Shown piece after piece: positions 1-9,294 of a stretch of 64,000 nucleotides of DNA (positions within the stretch are counted from its first letter, which is position 1; every line of letters starts with the position of its first letter). The notes beneath the pieces are model-generated. The model saw nothing but the letters and a program-made list of their open reading frames with translations, was not told the DNA's origin and searched no databases. Position numbers and translations under genes: made by a program. The stretch comes from JAEULH01 sp963789785 (GTDB lineage: Bacteria > Pseudomonadota > Alphaproteobacteria > Rhodospirillales > Defluviicoccaceae), in NCBI GenBank assembly GCA_963789785.1, contig CAWBNC010000035.1, positions 30,049-94,048 on the forward strand, written 5' to 3'.

Positions 1-1
1 C

Positions 2-712
2 CATCGCGGGGCTGCCCGGTCAATGAGCGCTATGGCTGCAATGCTTGCGCATGAAATCAAGAACCCGCTGGCCGGGATCCGCGGGGCCGCGCAGCTTCTT
101 GAGCAGGGTGTACGTCGGGAAGATCAGTCCCTTACGCGGTTGATATGCGAAGAGACCGATCGGGTATGCGCTATCGTCAACAGGATGGAGGCGTTCTCGG
201 CAAGCGCGCCTCCGGAACGCGAGGCGGTGAACATCCACGAGGTGCTCGGCCGCGTTCATGCGCTGGCAGAAAATAGCTTCGGTCGTCATGTGCGCTTCGT
301 CGATGAGTACGATCCATCCTTGCCGCCGGTGTTCGGCAACAAGGATCAGCTGATTCAGGTTTTTCTGAATCTGGTCAAGAACGCGGCCGAGGCGGCGCCC
401 GTGGAAGACGGCGAGGTCAGGATTACGACGGCCTACTGGCATGGCGTTCGTTTCGCCGTTGCGGGCAGTCAATCGCGGGTCGAACTGCCGTTGATGGTCA
501 GCGTTCAGGACAACGGCTCCGGGATCTCCGAAGACATGAAGCAGCATCTTTTCGAGCCTTTCGTAACGTCGAAGCCGAAGGGCAGCGGACTGGGGCTTGC
601 TCTTGTTGCCAAGATCATCGGGGATCATGGCGGTGTCATCGAATTCGAAAGCCAGCCGCGCCGGACCTTATTCCGGGTTATGCTGCCAATGTATTCTGGC
701 GGGGATACCTGA
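2..712 (+). CDS. ntrB: Nitrogen regulation sensor histidine kinase NtrB (5' end outside window)
   Basis: The reading frame is open to the window edge, so only the kinase core is present. It begins just before the H-box (AHEIKNPLAGIRGAAQ, codons at about 47-94) that carries the phosphorylated histidine. The N box (NLVKNAAEAA), G1 (VQDNGSGI) and G2 (SKPKGSGLGLAL) ATP-binding motifs follow. The missing N-terminus should hold the PAS domain. NtrB phosphorylates or dephosphorylates NtrC in the cytoplasm according to PII/nitrogen status. The stop overlaps the ntrC start (TGATG), which indicates translational coupling. The identity is secure because NtrC, NtrY and NtrX follow directly. Confidence 0.95.
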   Translation, partial: HRGAARSMSAMAAMLAHEIKNPLAGIRGAAQLLEQGVRREDQSLTRLICEETDRVCAIVNRMEAFSASAPPEREAVNIHEVLGRVHALAENSFGRHVRFVDEYDPSLPPVFGNKDQLIQVFLNLVKNAAEAAPVEDGEVRITTAYWHGVRFAVAGSQSRVELPLMVSVQDNGSGISEDMKQHLFEPFVTSKPKGSGLGLALVAKIIGDHGGVIEFESQPRRTLFRVMLPMYSGGDT

Positions 713-2154
713 TGTCGGCACACACGGTTCTGGTCGCCGATGACGACGCCGCCATCCGGACCGTCCTCAATCAGGCGCTCGAACGGTCAGGCTACGCTGT
801 GCGGGTGACCGGGAACGCCGCGACGCTGTGGAGGTGGGTCAGCGACGGGCAGGGCGACGTCGTGATCACCGATGTAGTCATGCCGGATGAAAACGGTCTC
901 GATCTCATCCCGCGCATCCGCAAGATCCGTCCCGAACTGCGGGTCATTGTCATGAGTGCGCAAAGCACACTGATGACAGCCCTGAAGGCCACCGAGCGCG
1001 GAGCCTTCGAGTATCTTCCGAAGCCTTTCGATCTGAAAGACCTGATCGCCATCGTCCGCCGTGCGCTGGAGACGCCAAGGGCACCGGCGCGGTCCGAAGG
1101 GGCGAACGACGCTCCGGAAGATGGGCTGCCGCTCATCGGCCGCTCACCTGCCATGCAGGAGATCTATCGCACGCTCGCCCGGCTTATGGGTACTGATCTG
1201 ACGGTGCTGATCAACGGCGAGTCCGGGACCGGAAAAGAGCTCGTCGCACGGGCCCTTCATGACTACGGCAAGCGTCGCGGCGGGCCGTTCGTGGCCATCA
1301 ACATGGCCGCCATCCCGCGCGAGCTGATCGAAAGCGAGCTGTTCGGCCACGAGAAGGGCGCCTTCACCGGTGCCACCCATCGCAGCGCCGGCCGCTTCGA
1401 GCAAGCCGAGGGCGGCACGCTGTTCCTTGATGAAATTGGCGACATGCCCGCGGAAGCGCAAACGCGGCTTCTGCGGGTACTGCAGGAAGGAGAGTACACC
1501 TCCGTTGGCGGACGCATCCCGATCCGTGCCAACGTCCGCATTGTCGCCGCAACGCATCACGATCTACGGCTACTCATTCGCCAGGGGCTGTTCCGCGAGG
1601 ACCTGTACTTCCGCCTGAGCGTGGTTCCCATTCGACTACCCCCACTGCGCGAGCGGACTGGCGACATACCGGAGCTGGTGCGCCATTTCATGGCGCGCGC
1701 GACAACCGACGGTCTGTCGCCGAAGACCCTGGAATCGGCGGCGATGGAGCGGCTGAAGGCTTACCGCTGGCCCGGCAATGTTCGCGAGCTGGAGAATCTC
1801 GTGCGGCGGCTTACCGCTCTTTACTCGGACGAGGTCGTCGGGATCGGCGTTATCGAGGCGGAGCTGGCAGACGTCTCGCCGCCCGCGCCGGAGCCCGAGG
1901 GAAACGGCCTTGGCCATTCCATGGAGCGGCATCTGCGGTCGTATTTCCTTGCGCACGGCGAGGGACTACCGGCACCTGGCCTGTTTGACAGGGTGATCCG
2001 CGAGGTTGAACGGCCACTAATCGCTCTTACTCTCGAAGCAACTCGCGGCAACCAGATTCGGGCAGCGGAAGTGTTGGGTCTCAATCGCAACACCTTGCGC
2101 AAAAAGATCAGGGATCTAAGCATACCCGTCGTCCGCGGCGGTGGCGGTCGTTGA
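712..2154 (+). CDS. ntrC: Nitrogen regulation response regulator NtrC
   Basis: A 480-residue sigma-54 enhancer-binding response regulator. The receiver domain has the acidic pocket near residues 10-12 and phosphoacceptor Asp54 (ITDVVMPDENG). The AAA+ domain has Walker A GESGTGKE at 169-176, an intact sigma-54-contacting GAFTGA loop at 216-221, and Walker B LFLDEIGD. A Fis-type helix-turn-helix lies at the C-terminus (RAAEVLGLNRNTLRKKI). It activates nitrogen-assimilation promoters with RpoN when phosphorylated by NtrB. It overlaps ntrB by one base and its stop overlaps the TTG start of ntrY, so the four genes ntrB-C-Y-X form one tightly packed operon. Confidence 0.97.
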   Translation: MSAHTVLVADDDAAIRTVLNQALERSGYAVRVTGNAATLWRWVSDGQGDVVITDVVMPDENGLDLIPRIRKIRPELRVIVMSAQSTLMTALKATERGAFEYLPKPFDLKDLIAIVRRALETPRAPARSEGANDAPEDGLPLIGRSPAMQEIYRTLARLMGTDLTVLINGESGTGKELVARALHDYGKRRGGPFVAINMAAIPRELIESELFGHEKGAFTGATHRSAGRFEQAEGGTLFLDEIGDMPAEAQTRLLRVLQEGEYTSVGGRIPIRANVRIVAATHHDLRLLIRQGLFREDLYFRLSVVPIRLPPLRERTGDIPELVRHFMARATTDGLSPKTLESAAMERLKAYRWPGNVRELENLVRRLTALYSDEVVGIGVIEAELADVSPPAPEPEGNGLGHSMERHLRSYFLAHGEGLPAPGLFDRVIREVERPLIALTLEATRGNQIRAAEVLGLNRNTLRKKIRDLSIPVVRGGGGR

Positions 2155-4478
2155 GCGGCATCCCGTTTTGGCGGGCCTTCGCGGCTCGCTTCGCGCAATG
2201 GTCGCGTCGGGTCGATCTCGAGCGCAAGCTTGCCTTCGGCTTAACTCTTGCTGCCGTGCTTTCGGGTATCGCGACTGTCGCTTCCTGGACAGGCGCACGG
2301 GAGTTTGGCCCTGATCCAGACACCGTCCTTGGCCTTCTCGTTCTCGACACCATTCTGCTCCTGCTCCTCGGGGCATTGGTCGCGCGTCAGCTCGTCCGTC
2401 TCTGGACCGAACGCCGTCGCGGGCTCGCCGGTTCTGGCCTGCACGTTCGCCTCGTCTTGATGTTCAGCCTGGTCGCTGTCACACCGGCAATCCTGGTCGC
2501 TGTTTTTTCCGCCTTGTTTCTAAACTTTGGCATTCAGGCCTGGTTTAGTGAGCGCGTACGCACCGCAATTGAAGCGTCGAATGCCGTAGCTCAGGCATAC
2601 CTCGAAGAGCATCGCCAGGGTATACGTGCCGAAGCCTTTGCGATGGCCAACGACCTCAACCGGGAGGCGTCTTCGCTGATGCGTGACCTGGGGGCATTCG
2701 ACAGCCGCCTTGATATCGAGGCGCGCACGCGCTCGCTGTCCGAAGCCATGGTGGTGGACGGCAGCGGCCGGGTCATCTCGACGTCGCCGTTGAGCCTGAC
2801 CCTGGAGTTGGAACTCGTTCCGTGGCAGGCAATCGAGCAGGCGAACCGCGGTCAGGTTGCCGTTCTTACCAACGATCAGGACGAGCGGGTCCGGGCTGTC
2901 GTTAAGCTCAACCGCTTTATCGACGCGTACCTCGTCGTTGGCCGCTTCATCGACCCTTCGGTTCTGGACCACATTTCTCAGACGGAGACCGCCGTCGCCC
3001 AGTATCGCCGGCTGGAAGCCCGCCGCGAAGGCATCCTGATCACGTTCGTGCTTATCTTCGTCGTTGTCGCGCTACTTCTTCTCCTCGCGGCGGTGTGGAT
3101 CGGGCTGACGCTGGCGACACAGATAACCAAACCAATCAGCAAGTTGATCACGGCCGCCGAGCAGGTTCGCAGGGGCGACCTGGCAGTGCGCGTCGATGCC
3201 GAGGCGTCTGTCGACGAGATCGGTACTCTGAGCCGAGCCTTCAACAGGATGACCAGCCAGCTGCAAACTCAGCAGGAGGGCCTCGTCCTTGCCAATAAGG
3301 TTCTTGACGAACGAAGACGCTTTACCGAAGCGGTCCTGACCGGTGTTTCGGCAGGCGTTGTGGGATTGGATGCGAGCGGCGCCATTGAGTTGCCTAACCG
3401 ATCAGCTTCGGAGCTGTTCGGTATCGACCTGGATAAGGAGATTGGCCGACCCCTTGTCGAAATCGCGCCGGAAATGGGCGAGCTTGTCGCCAATGCGATG
3501 AGGTGGCCGGCTCGCCAGTCGGAAGCGGAAGTCAAGCTTGTCCGCGAGGACAAGACGTGCACGTTCCTCGCGCGTATCGTTGCCGAACGATCAAGCGGCG
3601 CCACGACGGGCTATGTGTTGACCTTTGATGATGTCTCCGCTCTGGTTGCCGCGGAGCGTAAGGCCGCCTGGGCTGACGTCGCGCGCCGCATCGCGCACGA
3701 GATCAAGAATCCGTTGACGCCCATCCAGCTTGCCTCCGAGAGGCTGAAGCGGAAATATCTGAAGGAGATCCGATCCGATCCGGAGACCTTTGCCGCCTGT
3801 ACCGATACGATCTCCCGGCAGGTCGAGGACATCGGGCGAATGGTCGACGAATTCTCCGCTTTTTCGCGAATGCCGCGGCCGGAGATGAAGATTGAGAACC
3901 TCAATGATTTGGTTCGTCAGGTCGGTTTTCTGGAGCATAACCGCAATCCCGATGTGCGCGTCGAGCTGGAAACCCCGGACAATCCGGTTCCAATGCGCTG
4001 TGACGGCCGGCAGATCTCCCAGGCGTTGACCAATCTGATCAAGAACGCGGCGGAGGCGATCGCGGCACGCAAGCCGGATCCCGATCAACCATTGCCGCCG
4101 GGTGAGATTCGCGTGATTGTGCGCAGTGGAGCGCAGGACGACAAACAGCGATACGTTAGAATTATCGTTGAGGATAACGGCTGCGGGTTGCCCTCGGATC
4201 AGCGTGATCGACTAACCGAGCCCTATGTTACGACCCGTGTAAAGGGCACCGGACTCGGCCTTGCCATTGTAAAGAAGATCATGGAAGACCACGGTGCCGA
4301 GCTTAGTCTTGCAGATCGGAAGGAGGGCGGCGCCCGCGTGTCAATGGTATTTCACGCAGCGCGGCCCGTCACGAGCACAGCCGAGGGCGTCCCCGGTAGA
4401 ACAACCAGTGCCTCGTTGGATCAGGGCGAACCGGAAGAAACAGGTTTAGGCAGCGAAATTTCGGCCAATGTCCAGTAG
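2151..4478 (+). CDS. ntrY: Nitrogen regulation sensor histidine kinase NtrY
   Basis: A 775-residue membrane histidine kinase. Hydrophobic segments lie at about residues 25-45, 55-80, 100-125 and 285-310, with an extracytoplasmic region between the third and fourth. A HAMP linker (TKPISKLITAAEQVRRGDLAVRV starts it), a PAS domain (about 390-490), the H-box RRIAHEIKNPLTP near residue 515, and N/G boxes (NLIKNAAEAI, VEDNGCGLP, VKGTGLGLAI) follow. The start is TTG at 2151, overlapping the ntrC stop. The C-terminal tail after the G2 box is low-complexity. NtrY is the partner of NtrX in nitrogen, nitrate and redox responses in alphaproteobacteria. It overlaps ntrX by 11 bases. Confidence 0.95.
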   Translation: MSGIPFWRAFAARFAQWSRRVDLERKLAFGLTLAAVLSGIATVASWTGAREFGPDPDTVLGLLVLDTILLLLLGALVARQLVRLWTERRRGLAGSGLHVRLVLMFSLVAVTPAILVAVFSALFLNFGIQAWFSERVRTAIEASNAVAQAYLEEHRQGIRAEAFAMANDLNREASSLMRDLGAFDSRLDIEARTRSLSEAMVVDGSGRVISTSPLSLTLELELVPWQAIEQANRGQVAVLTNDQDERVRAVVKLNRFIDAYLVVGRFIDPSVLDHISQTETAVAQYRRLEARREGILITFVLIFVVVALLLLLAAVWIGLTLATQITKPISKLITAAEQVRRGDLAVRVDAEASVDEIGTLSRAFNRMTSQLQTQQEGLVLANKVLDERRRFTEAVLTGVSAGVVGLDASGAIELPNRSASELFGIDLDKEIGRPLVEIAPEMGELVANAMRWPARQSEAEVKLVREDKTCTFLARIVAERSSGATTGYVLTFDDVSALVAAERKAAWADVARRIAHEIKNPLTPIQLASERLKRKYLKEIRSDPETFAACTDTISRQVEDIGRMVDEFSAFSRMPRPEMKIENLNDLVRQVGFLEHNRNPDVRVELETPDNPVPMRCDGRQISQALTNLIKNAAEAIAARKPDPDQPLPPGEIRVIVRSGAQDDKQRYVRIIVEDNGCGLPSDQRDRLTEPYVTTRVKGTGLGLAIVKKIMEDHGAELSLADRKEGGARVSMVFHAARPVTSTAEGVPGRTTSASLDQGEPEETGLGSEISANVQ

Positions 4479-5895
4479 CGCGCATACCGTGGCCGACGAT
4501 GTTCTGATTGTCGATGATGAGGCCGACATCCGCGCCTTGGTTGCCGGCATCCTCGGCGACGAGGGTTATCAGACCCGCGAGGCCGCTGACAGCGACGCAA
4601 CCGTTGCCGCCATAGCGTCGCGGCGGCCGTCGCTTGTTCTTCTCGATATCTGGTTGCAGGGCAGCCGTCTTGACGGCATGGCGCTGCTGAAGCAGTTGAA
4701 GGGCGAAGACTCGACCCTGCCGATCGTCATAATGAGCGGTCATGGAACGATCGAAACAGCCGTTCAGGCGATCAAGTTCGGCGCCTACGACTTTATCGAA
4801 AAGCCGTTCAAGGCCGACCGGATGATGCTGGTCGTCCGGCGCGCGATCGAAGCCGCGAAATTGCGCCGAGAGAACGAGGAGCTTCGTCTGCGCGCTGACG
4901 CTGCTCCACAACTTATCGGGGCGTCGCCGGTCGTCCAGCAATTGCGCCAGGCCATCGAGCGCGTTGCGCCAACGAACAGTCGCGTTCTCATCTCGGGGCC
5001 GGCCGGCAGTGGCAAGGAGGTTGTTGCTCGCCTCATCCACCTGAGCTCGCGGCGGGCGCTGGGACCGTTCGTGGTCGTAAACTGCGCCTCGATGGCGCCC
5101 GAGCGGATGGAGGTGGAGCTCTTCGGAGTTGAAGTTTCGGTCGATGGTGACCAGCCCCAACGAAGGGTCGGGACGTTCGAGGCTGCCCATAACGGCACGC
5201 TGTTCCTTGACGAGGTCGCCGACATGCCGCTGGAGACACAGGGCAAGATCGTTCGCGTTCTCCAGGAGCAGGTGTTTAATCGGGTTCATGGGCGAACGCG
5301 CGTGGAGGTCAACGTCCGGGTGATCGCGTCGACCACCCGCAGTCTGACCGAAGACATCCGCGCCGGGCGTTTTCGCGAGGATCTCTTCTACCGCCTAAGC
5401 GTTGTGCCGGTCCGTGTGCCGGCGCTCAAAGAGCGGCGGGAAGATGTCCCTCTGCTCGCCCGCCATTTCATGGGTCGAGCGGCGGATGCATCCGGGCAAC
5501 GCTCAAGATTGATCAGTGAGGACGCCATGGCCGCGTTGCAGACCTATGACTGGCCAGGGAATGTTCGGGAACTGCGCAACATCATTGAGCGGCTGCTGAT
5601 CATGGCGCCGGGAGCGGCGGGAGATCCGATACGGGCTGATATGTTGCCGATCGAGTTCGACGGCAGCTTGTCTGCGGGCCGTAAGTCGAACCGCAATGCC
5701 GAGATCATGGGACTGCCGCTGCGCGACGCTCGGGAGATTTTCGAGCGCGAGTACCTGCTTGCGCAGGTGACCCGGTTCGGCGGCAACATTTCCCGCACCG
5801 CCGCCTTTATCGGCATGGAGCGTTCGGCGCTCCACCGCAAGCTCAAGGCTCTTGGCATTCAACCGGAAGAGAAGGTCCGGATTGCGAGCGAATAA
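4468..5895 (+). CDS. ntrX: Nitrogen assimilation response regulator NtrX
   Basis: A 475-residue NtrC-family response regulator: receiver domain (IVDDEADIRALV; phosphoacceptor in VLLDIWLQG), AAA+ domain with Walker A GPAGSGKEV and Walker B LFLDEVAD, and a C-terminal Fis-type HTH (NISRTAAFIGMERSALHRKL). The segment between ELFG and GTFEAAHNG, where NtrC has GAFTGA, here reads VEVSVDGDQPQRRV, so the canonical sigma-54 contact loop is absent. That is known for alphaproteobacterial NtrX and argues that it does not act as a standard sigma-54 activator. It is the last gene of the ntr operon; trkA follows after 47 bases. Confidence 0.95.
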   Translation: MSSSAHTVADDVLIVDDEADIRALVAGILGDEGYQTREAADSDATVAAIASRRPSLVLLDIWLQGSRLDGMALLKQLKGEDSTLPIVIMSGHGTIETAVQAIKFGAYDFIEKPFKADRMMLVVRRAIEAAKLRRENEELRLRADAAPQLIGASPVVQQLRQAIERVAPTNSRVLISGPAGSGKEVVARLIHLSSRRALGPFVVVNCASMAPERMEVELFGVEVSVDGDQPQRRVGTFEAAHNGTLFLDEVADMPLETQGKIVRVLQEQVFNRVHGRTRVEVNVRVIASTTRSLTEDIRAGRFREDLFYRLSVVPVRVPALKERREDVPLLARHFMGRAADASGQRSRLISEDAMAALQTYDWPGNVRELRNIIERLLIMAPGAAGDPIRADMLPIEFDGSLSAGRKSNRNAEIMGLPLRDAREIFEREYLLAQVTRFGGNISRTAAFIGMERSALHRKLKALGIQPEEKVRIASE

Positions 5896-5942
5896 CACCT
5901 GTCGGCCTGCTACGCCGTTACCTTCAGTCTGAGAGCCAGAGC

Positions 5943-7320
5943 ATGCGGATCATTATTTGCGGCGCGGGTCAGGTCGGCTTCAACATTGCCCGCCAGCTCG
6001 CCCGCGAGGGTAACGACGTTACGGTAATAGACACCTCGCCTGAGTTGATTCGGAGGATCAACGACAACCTCGACGCCCAGGGAGTCGTTGGTCATGCGTC
6101 CCGCCCAGACGTTCTCGAACGCGCCGGGACAGCGGATGCCGACATGATCATTGCGGTGACTGTTGGCGATGAAACAAACATGATCGCCTGTCAGATCGCT
6201 CATTCCCTGTTTGAGGTGCCGCTGAAGGTCGCGCGAATACGCGAGCAGAGTTACTTAAACCCATCCTGGGCAAATCTTTTCTCGCGCGAGCATCTGCCGA
6301 TCGACGTGATCATCTCGCCAGAAGTTGAAGTGGCGCGAGCAATAGCCCGGCGGCTGAAGGTGCCGGGGGCCTTCGAGATGATTCCGGTGGCCGATGACAA
6401 GGTTCGGCTCCTCGGCGTCCGCTGTGAGGAAGACTGCCCGCTGGTCAACACGCCAATCAAGCAGCTGACGCAGCTTTTCCCGGAACTGAATATCGTCATT
6501 GTCGCTCTGCTGCGGCAGGGCCAGGCGGTGCGGCTGACTGGCGACGATCAGATGATCGTTGGCGACGACGTCTACTTCGTGGTTGAGACGGCGCAGGTGT
6601 CGAGGGCGATGACCGCCTTCGGCCATGAGGAGCCGGAAGCGCGGCGGATGCTGATCTGCGGCGGCGGCAACATAGCGCTGCTGCTTGCTCAGGAGATCGA
6701 GCGCGAATACCCCTGGGTCAACGCCAAGATCATTGAGGCGGATGCCGAACGTGCGGCGGAAGTGGCGAGTCTTCTGACGAAAACCGTTGTCCTCAATGGT
6801 GATGTGCTCGATCCGGAAATCCTTGAAGAGGCGGGTGTCTCGGCAACCGACACGGTTGTCACCGTCACCAACGGCGACGAGACCAACATTCTGTCCTCCC
6901 TGCTGGCCAAGCGGCACGGTGCCCGCCGCGCGATCACGCTGCTTAACAAGAGCACCTACGAGCCGCTGATGACGACGCTGGGCATTGACGTCATTGTCAG
7001 TCCGCGTAACATCACGGCTTCGACAATCCTCCAGCACGTCCGCCGCGGCCGGATCTATTCCGTACACACGCTGCGGGAGGGTTTCGGTGAGCTGATCGAG
7101 GCGGAGGCGCTGGAGACGTCCAGCCTCGTCGGGGCCCCTCTGAAGGAGGTAAAGCTGCCACCCGGCGTCATGATCGGCGGCATCGTCCGCAACGGACAGG
7201 TCATCAGCCCGCGCGGCAACACGGTCATCCAGAACAAGGACCGAGTTCGTACTGTTCGCAACTTCGGATGCAGTAAAAAAGGTCGAAAAGCTGTTCTCGG
7301 TCCGGCTCGAGTATTTTTAG
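5943..7320 (+). CDS. trkA: Trk potassium uptake regulator TrkA, frameshifted near its 3' end
   Basis: Cytoplasmic NAD-binding subunit of the Trk K+ transporter. It consists of two RCK units: the first Rossmann motif is GAGQVGFNIARQL at the N-terminus, the second GGGNIALLLAQEI near residue 240, each followed by a TrkA_C domain. As read, the frame stays open past the proper end and overruns the next gene to 7430. One extra base at about 7245-7249 (GTT-C-GTA) explains this: removing it gives DRVVLFATSDAVKKVEKLF...EYF and a stop at 7318-7320, the usual TrkA C-terminus of about 458 residues. I therefore end the gene at 7320. Its place after ntrX is conserved in Rhodospirillales. Confidence 0.92.
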
Positions 7321-7324
7321 CGCT

Positions 7325-8182
7325 GTGGGAGCTATCGCCTACGTCGACGGCCGTTACGTACCCCATGGCCATGCTCATGTGCACGTCGAGGATCGTGGCT
7401 ATCAGTTCGCAGACGCTGTTTACGAGGTGATTGCAGTTCACCGCGGCCGGCTCGTCGATGAAAACGAGCACCTGGAGCGGCTGGGCAGGTCCCTCGCGGC
7501 GTTGGGGATCGACCGGCCGGTTAGTATTCGGGCGCTCCACACAAAGATGCTTGAGATGATCCGGCGCAACCGGGTTTATTCCCGAGGCATTGTTTACATC
7601 CAGATCAGCCGCGGCGTTGCGCCGCGCAATCACCTGTTCCCGGGCGCATGCCGGCCGATACTCGTCATGACAGCAAAATCCCTGGCACCGTTCGACTACA
7701 TGGCCGCCTGTCGCGGCGTCTCTGTGGTTACGACCGATGATCTGCGCTGGCGACGCTGCGACATCAAATCGACGTCCCTGATTGCCAACGTTCTTGCGCG
7801 CCAAGCCGCTCACGAGGTTGGTGCGTTCGAGGCCTGGTTGGTCGAGGAAGACGTCGTCACCGAAGGCACCGCTTCCAACGCCTGGATTGTCACCCATGAC
7901 GGTCTGCTGCTGACCCACAATGCCAACAACGCCATCCTGAATGGGATCACCCGGCAGGCGGTGGTGCAACTCGCCGCCGAGCATGGTCTCAACCTGCGCG
8001 AAGACGCATTTACCGTTTCCGAGGCAAAGTCAGCCGCCGAGGCGTTCCTGACCAGCACCACGTCAATGGTGAAGCCGGTCGTTCGGATCGACGACACCGT
8101 GATTGGCGATGGAACTATCGGCCCGCTATCTCGACGCCTGCTCGACTATTACGTTGCCCGCGCCGGCGAGAGAAGGACCTGA
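7325..8182 (+). CDS. dat: D-amino-acid transaminase (PLP class IV)
   Basis: A 285-residue fold-type IV aminotransferase close to Bacillus D-amino-acid transaminase. Diagnostic parts are EDRGYQFADAVYEV, the PLP lysine Lys148 in RRCDIKSTSL, VTEGTASNAWIV with the cofactor-contacting Glu, ILNGITRQAV, and FLTSTTSMVKPV. It interconverts D-alanine/2-oxoglutarate and D-glutamate/pyruvate, supplying D-amino acids for cell wall synthesis. The start is GTG at 7325, four bases after the repaired trkA stop, which supports ending trkA there. The position between trkA and hfq recurs in related genomes. Confidence 0.92.
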   Translation: MGAIAYVDGRYVPHGHAHVHVEDRGYQFADAVYEVIAVHRGRLVDENEHLERLGRSLAALGIDRPVSIRALHTKMLEMIRRNRVYSRGIVYIQISRGVAPRNHLFPGACRPILVMTAKSLAPFDYMAACRGVSVVTTDDLRWRRCDIKSTSLIANVLARQAAHEVGAFEAWLVEEDVVTEGTASNAWIVTHDGLLLTHNANNAILNGITRQAVVQLAAEHGLNLREDAFTVSEAKSAAEAFLTSTTSMVKPVVRIDDTVIGDGTIGPLSRRLLDYYVARAGERRT

Positions 8183-8187
8183 CTGCC

Positions 8188-8874
8188 GTGCAGACGTGCG
8201 CGCGCGGCGGCCGGGAAGGCGAAACGCTCCTGCCACCGCTGGCGATTATATTCGACTGGGATAACACGCTCATCGATAGCTGGGCGGCCATACAGGATGC
8301 GCAGAATTTCACGCTAGCTTACTTCGGCCTGAAACCCTGGACGTTCGAGGAGATTCGAACGAGGGTCCGTGGATCGATGCGCGATACGTTTCCGCAGATC
8401 TTTGGAAAACGCTGGCGCGAAGCCGGCGAGGTCTTCTATGCGCGCTTCACCGAACACCATCTCGAGACCTTGCGGCCACTTCCCGGGGCTGAGGAAATGC
8501 TTACGGCTCTGAGAAATGCGGGCGTCTATCTCGCTGTCGTCAGCAACAAGAAAGGGGATTACCTGAGGGCTGAGGCGGCGCGCCTCGCCTGGAAACCCTT
8601 CTTCGCCAGCATCGTCGGCGCTTTTGACGCTCCCAGGGACAAGCCGGCCACCGATCCGGTTGAGCTCGCGCTCGCGGGCAGCGGCATCACATCCGGTCGG
8701 CGGGTCTGGTTTGCCGGCGACACCGACATCGATCTTCAATGCGCCGCGAATTCCGGCTGCGTTCCCGTGCTGGTCCGAGCTACGCCGCCAGGGCCAGACG
8801 AGTTCCCCAACCATCCACCCGCCGTGTATGCCGCTAACTGCATCTCCCTTTTAAAGATCGTGCGGAACCTGTAA
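8188..8874 (+). CDS. HAD-superfamily phosphatase (phosphoglycolate-phosphatase-like)
   Basis: A 228-residue HAD hydrolase. Motif I DWDNTLIDS near residues 23-31 holds the nucleophilic Asp and acid/base Asp; motif II is VVSNKKGDY; motif III Lys is in APRDKPATDPV; motif IV is WFAGDTDIDLQCA. The helical cap lies between motif I and II (subfamily IA). Substrate cannot be read from the sequence; phosphoglycolate or another small phosphate ester is likely. The start is GTG at 8188, five bases after dat, so it is probably co-transcribed with dat. Confidence 0.85.
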   Translation: MQTCARGGREGETLLPPLAIIFDWDNTLIDSWAAIQDAQNFTLAYFGLKPWTFEEIRTRVRGSMRDTFPQIFGKRWREAGEVFYARFTEHHLETLRPLPGAEEMLTALRNAGVYLAVVSNKKGDYLRAEAARLAWKPFFASIVGAFDAPRDKPATDPVELALAGSGITSGRRVWFAGDTDIDLQCAANSGCVPVLVRATPPGPDEFPNHPPAVYAANCISLLKIVRNL

Positions 8875-8905
8875 GCTTCGCGCAGCAATCAATATCCAGC
8901 AGCGA

Positions 8906-8936
8906 GGCGGCTCGGGGGAACCGCCCGGCCGTTTTT
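8906..8936 (+). terminator. Possible weak terminator before hfq
   Basis: A short stem GGCGG (8906-8910) / CCGCC (8921-8925) is followed by a five-T run at 8932-8936. It lies between the HAD gene and hfq. The stem is short and offset from the T run, so this is only a suggestion that hfq has its own transcription start in the 150-base gap. Confidence 0.3.
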
Positions 8937-9024
8937 GCCGTTCCTTAACTGCTTGAGCGGCGGTGCTGACGACCCTATTCCTGTCTGGCGCCGTTCGATG
9001 AACAATGAAAAGAGGGGTAGTTCC

Positions 9025-9276
9025 ATGTCCTCGGAAAAATCACAAAATGTTCAGGACGTGTTTCTCAACCACATTCGCAAGAACAAGACGCCGGTGACAA
9101 TCTTCCTAGTCAATGGCGTCAAGCTTCAGGGGATCGTAACCTGGTTTGACCAGTTTTCCGTTCTGCTTCGCCGTGACGGACACACACAACTGGTCTACAA
9201 GCACGCCATCTCGACGGTCATGCCTTCGGTCCAGATTCAACTCTTCGAGCCGGACAAGGAAGCAACGACGGCGTGA
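9025..9276 (+). CDS. hfq: RNA chaperone Hfq
   Basis: An 83-residue Sm-like protein. The Sm1 motif (QDVFLNHIRKNKTPVTIFLVNG begins it) and the Sm2 motif (YKHAISTVMPS) are intact, including the conserved KH pair for U-rich RNA binding. Hfq hexamers pair small RNAs with mRNAs. The start at 9025 is chosen over the upstream in-frame ATG at 8935 because GAGGGG lies at proper distance and because the family begins with this short SSEKSQNVQD-like leader. hflX follows 18 bases downstream, the classical hfq-hflX pair. Confidence 0.97.
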   Translation: MSSEKSQNVQDVFLNHIRKNKTPVTIFLVNGVKLQGIVTWFDQFSVLLRRDGHTQLVYKHAISTVMPSVQIQLFEPDKEATTA

Positions 9277-9294
9277 CGATTTCGTCCGCCCGCC

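Noticed and set aside
4369..5289. Long minus-strand reading frame (about 306 codons) opposite ntrX
   Set aside because: It mirrors a well-conserved gene in high-GC DNA; its translation has no family motif. The same applies to frames opposite trkA, pntAA, the DUF4175 gene and nrdJ.
8935..9024. Longer Hfq starting at the upstream ATG
   Set aside because: The added 30 residues are not found in Hfq and the ATG at 9025 has its own good ribosome-binding site.
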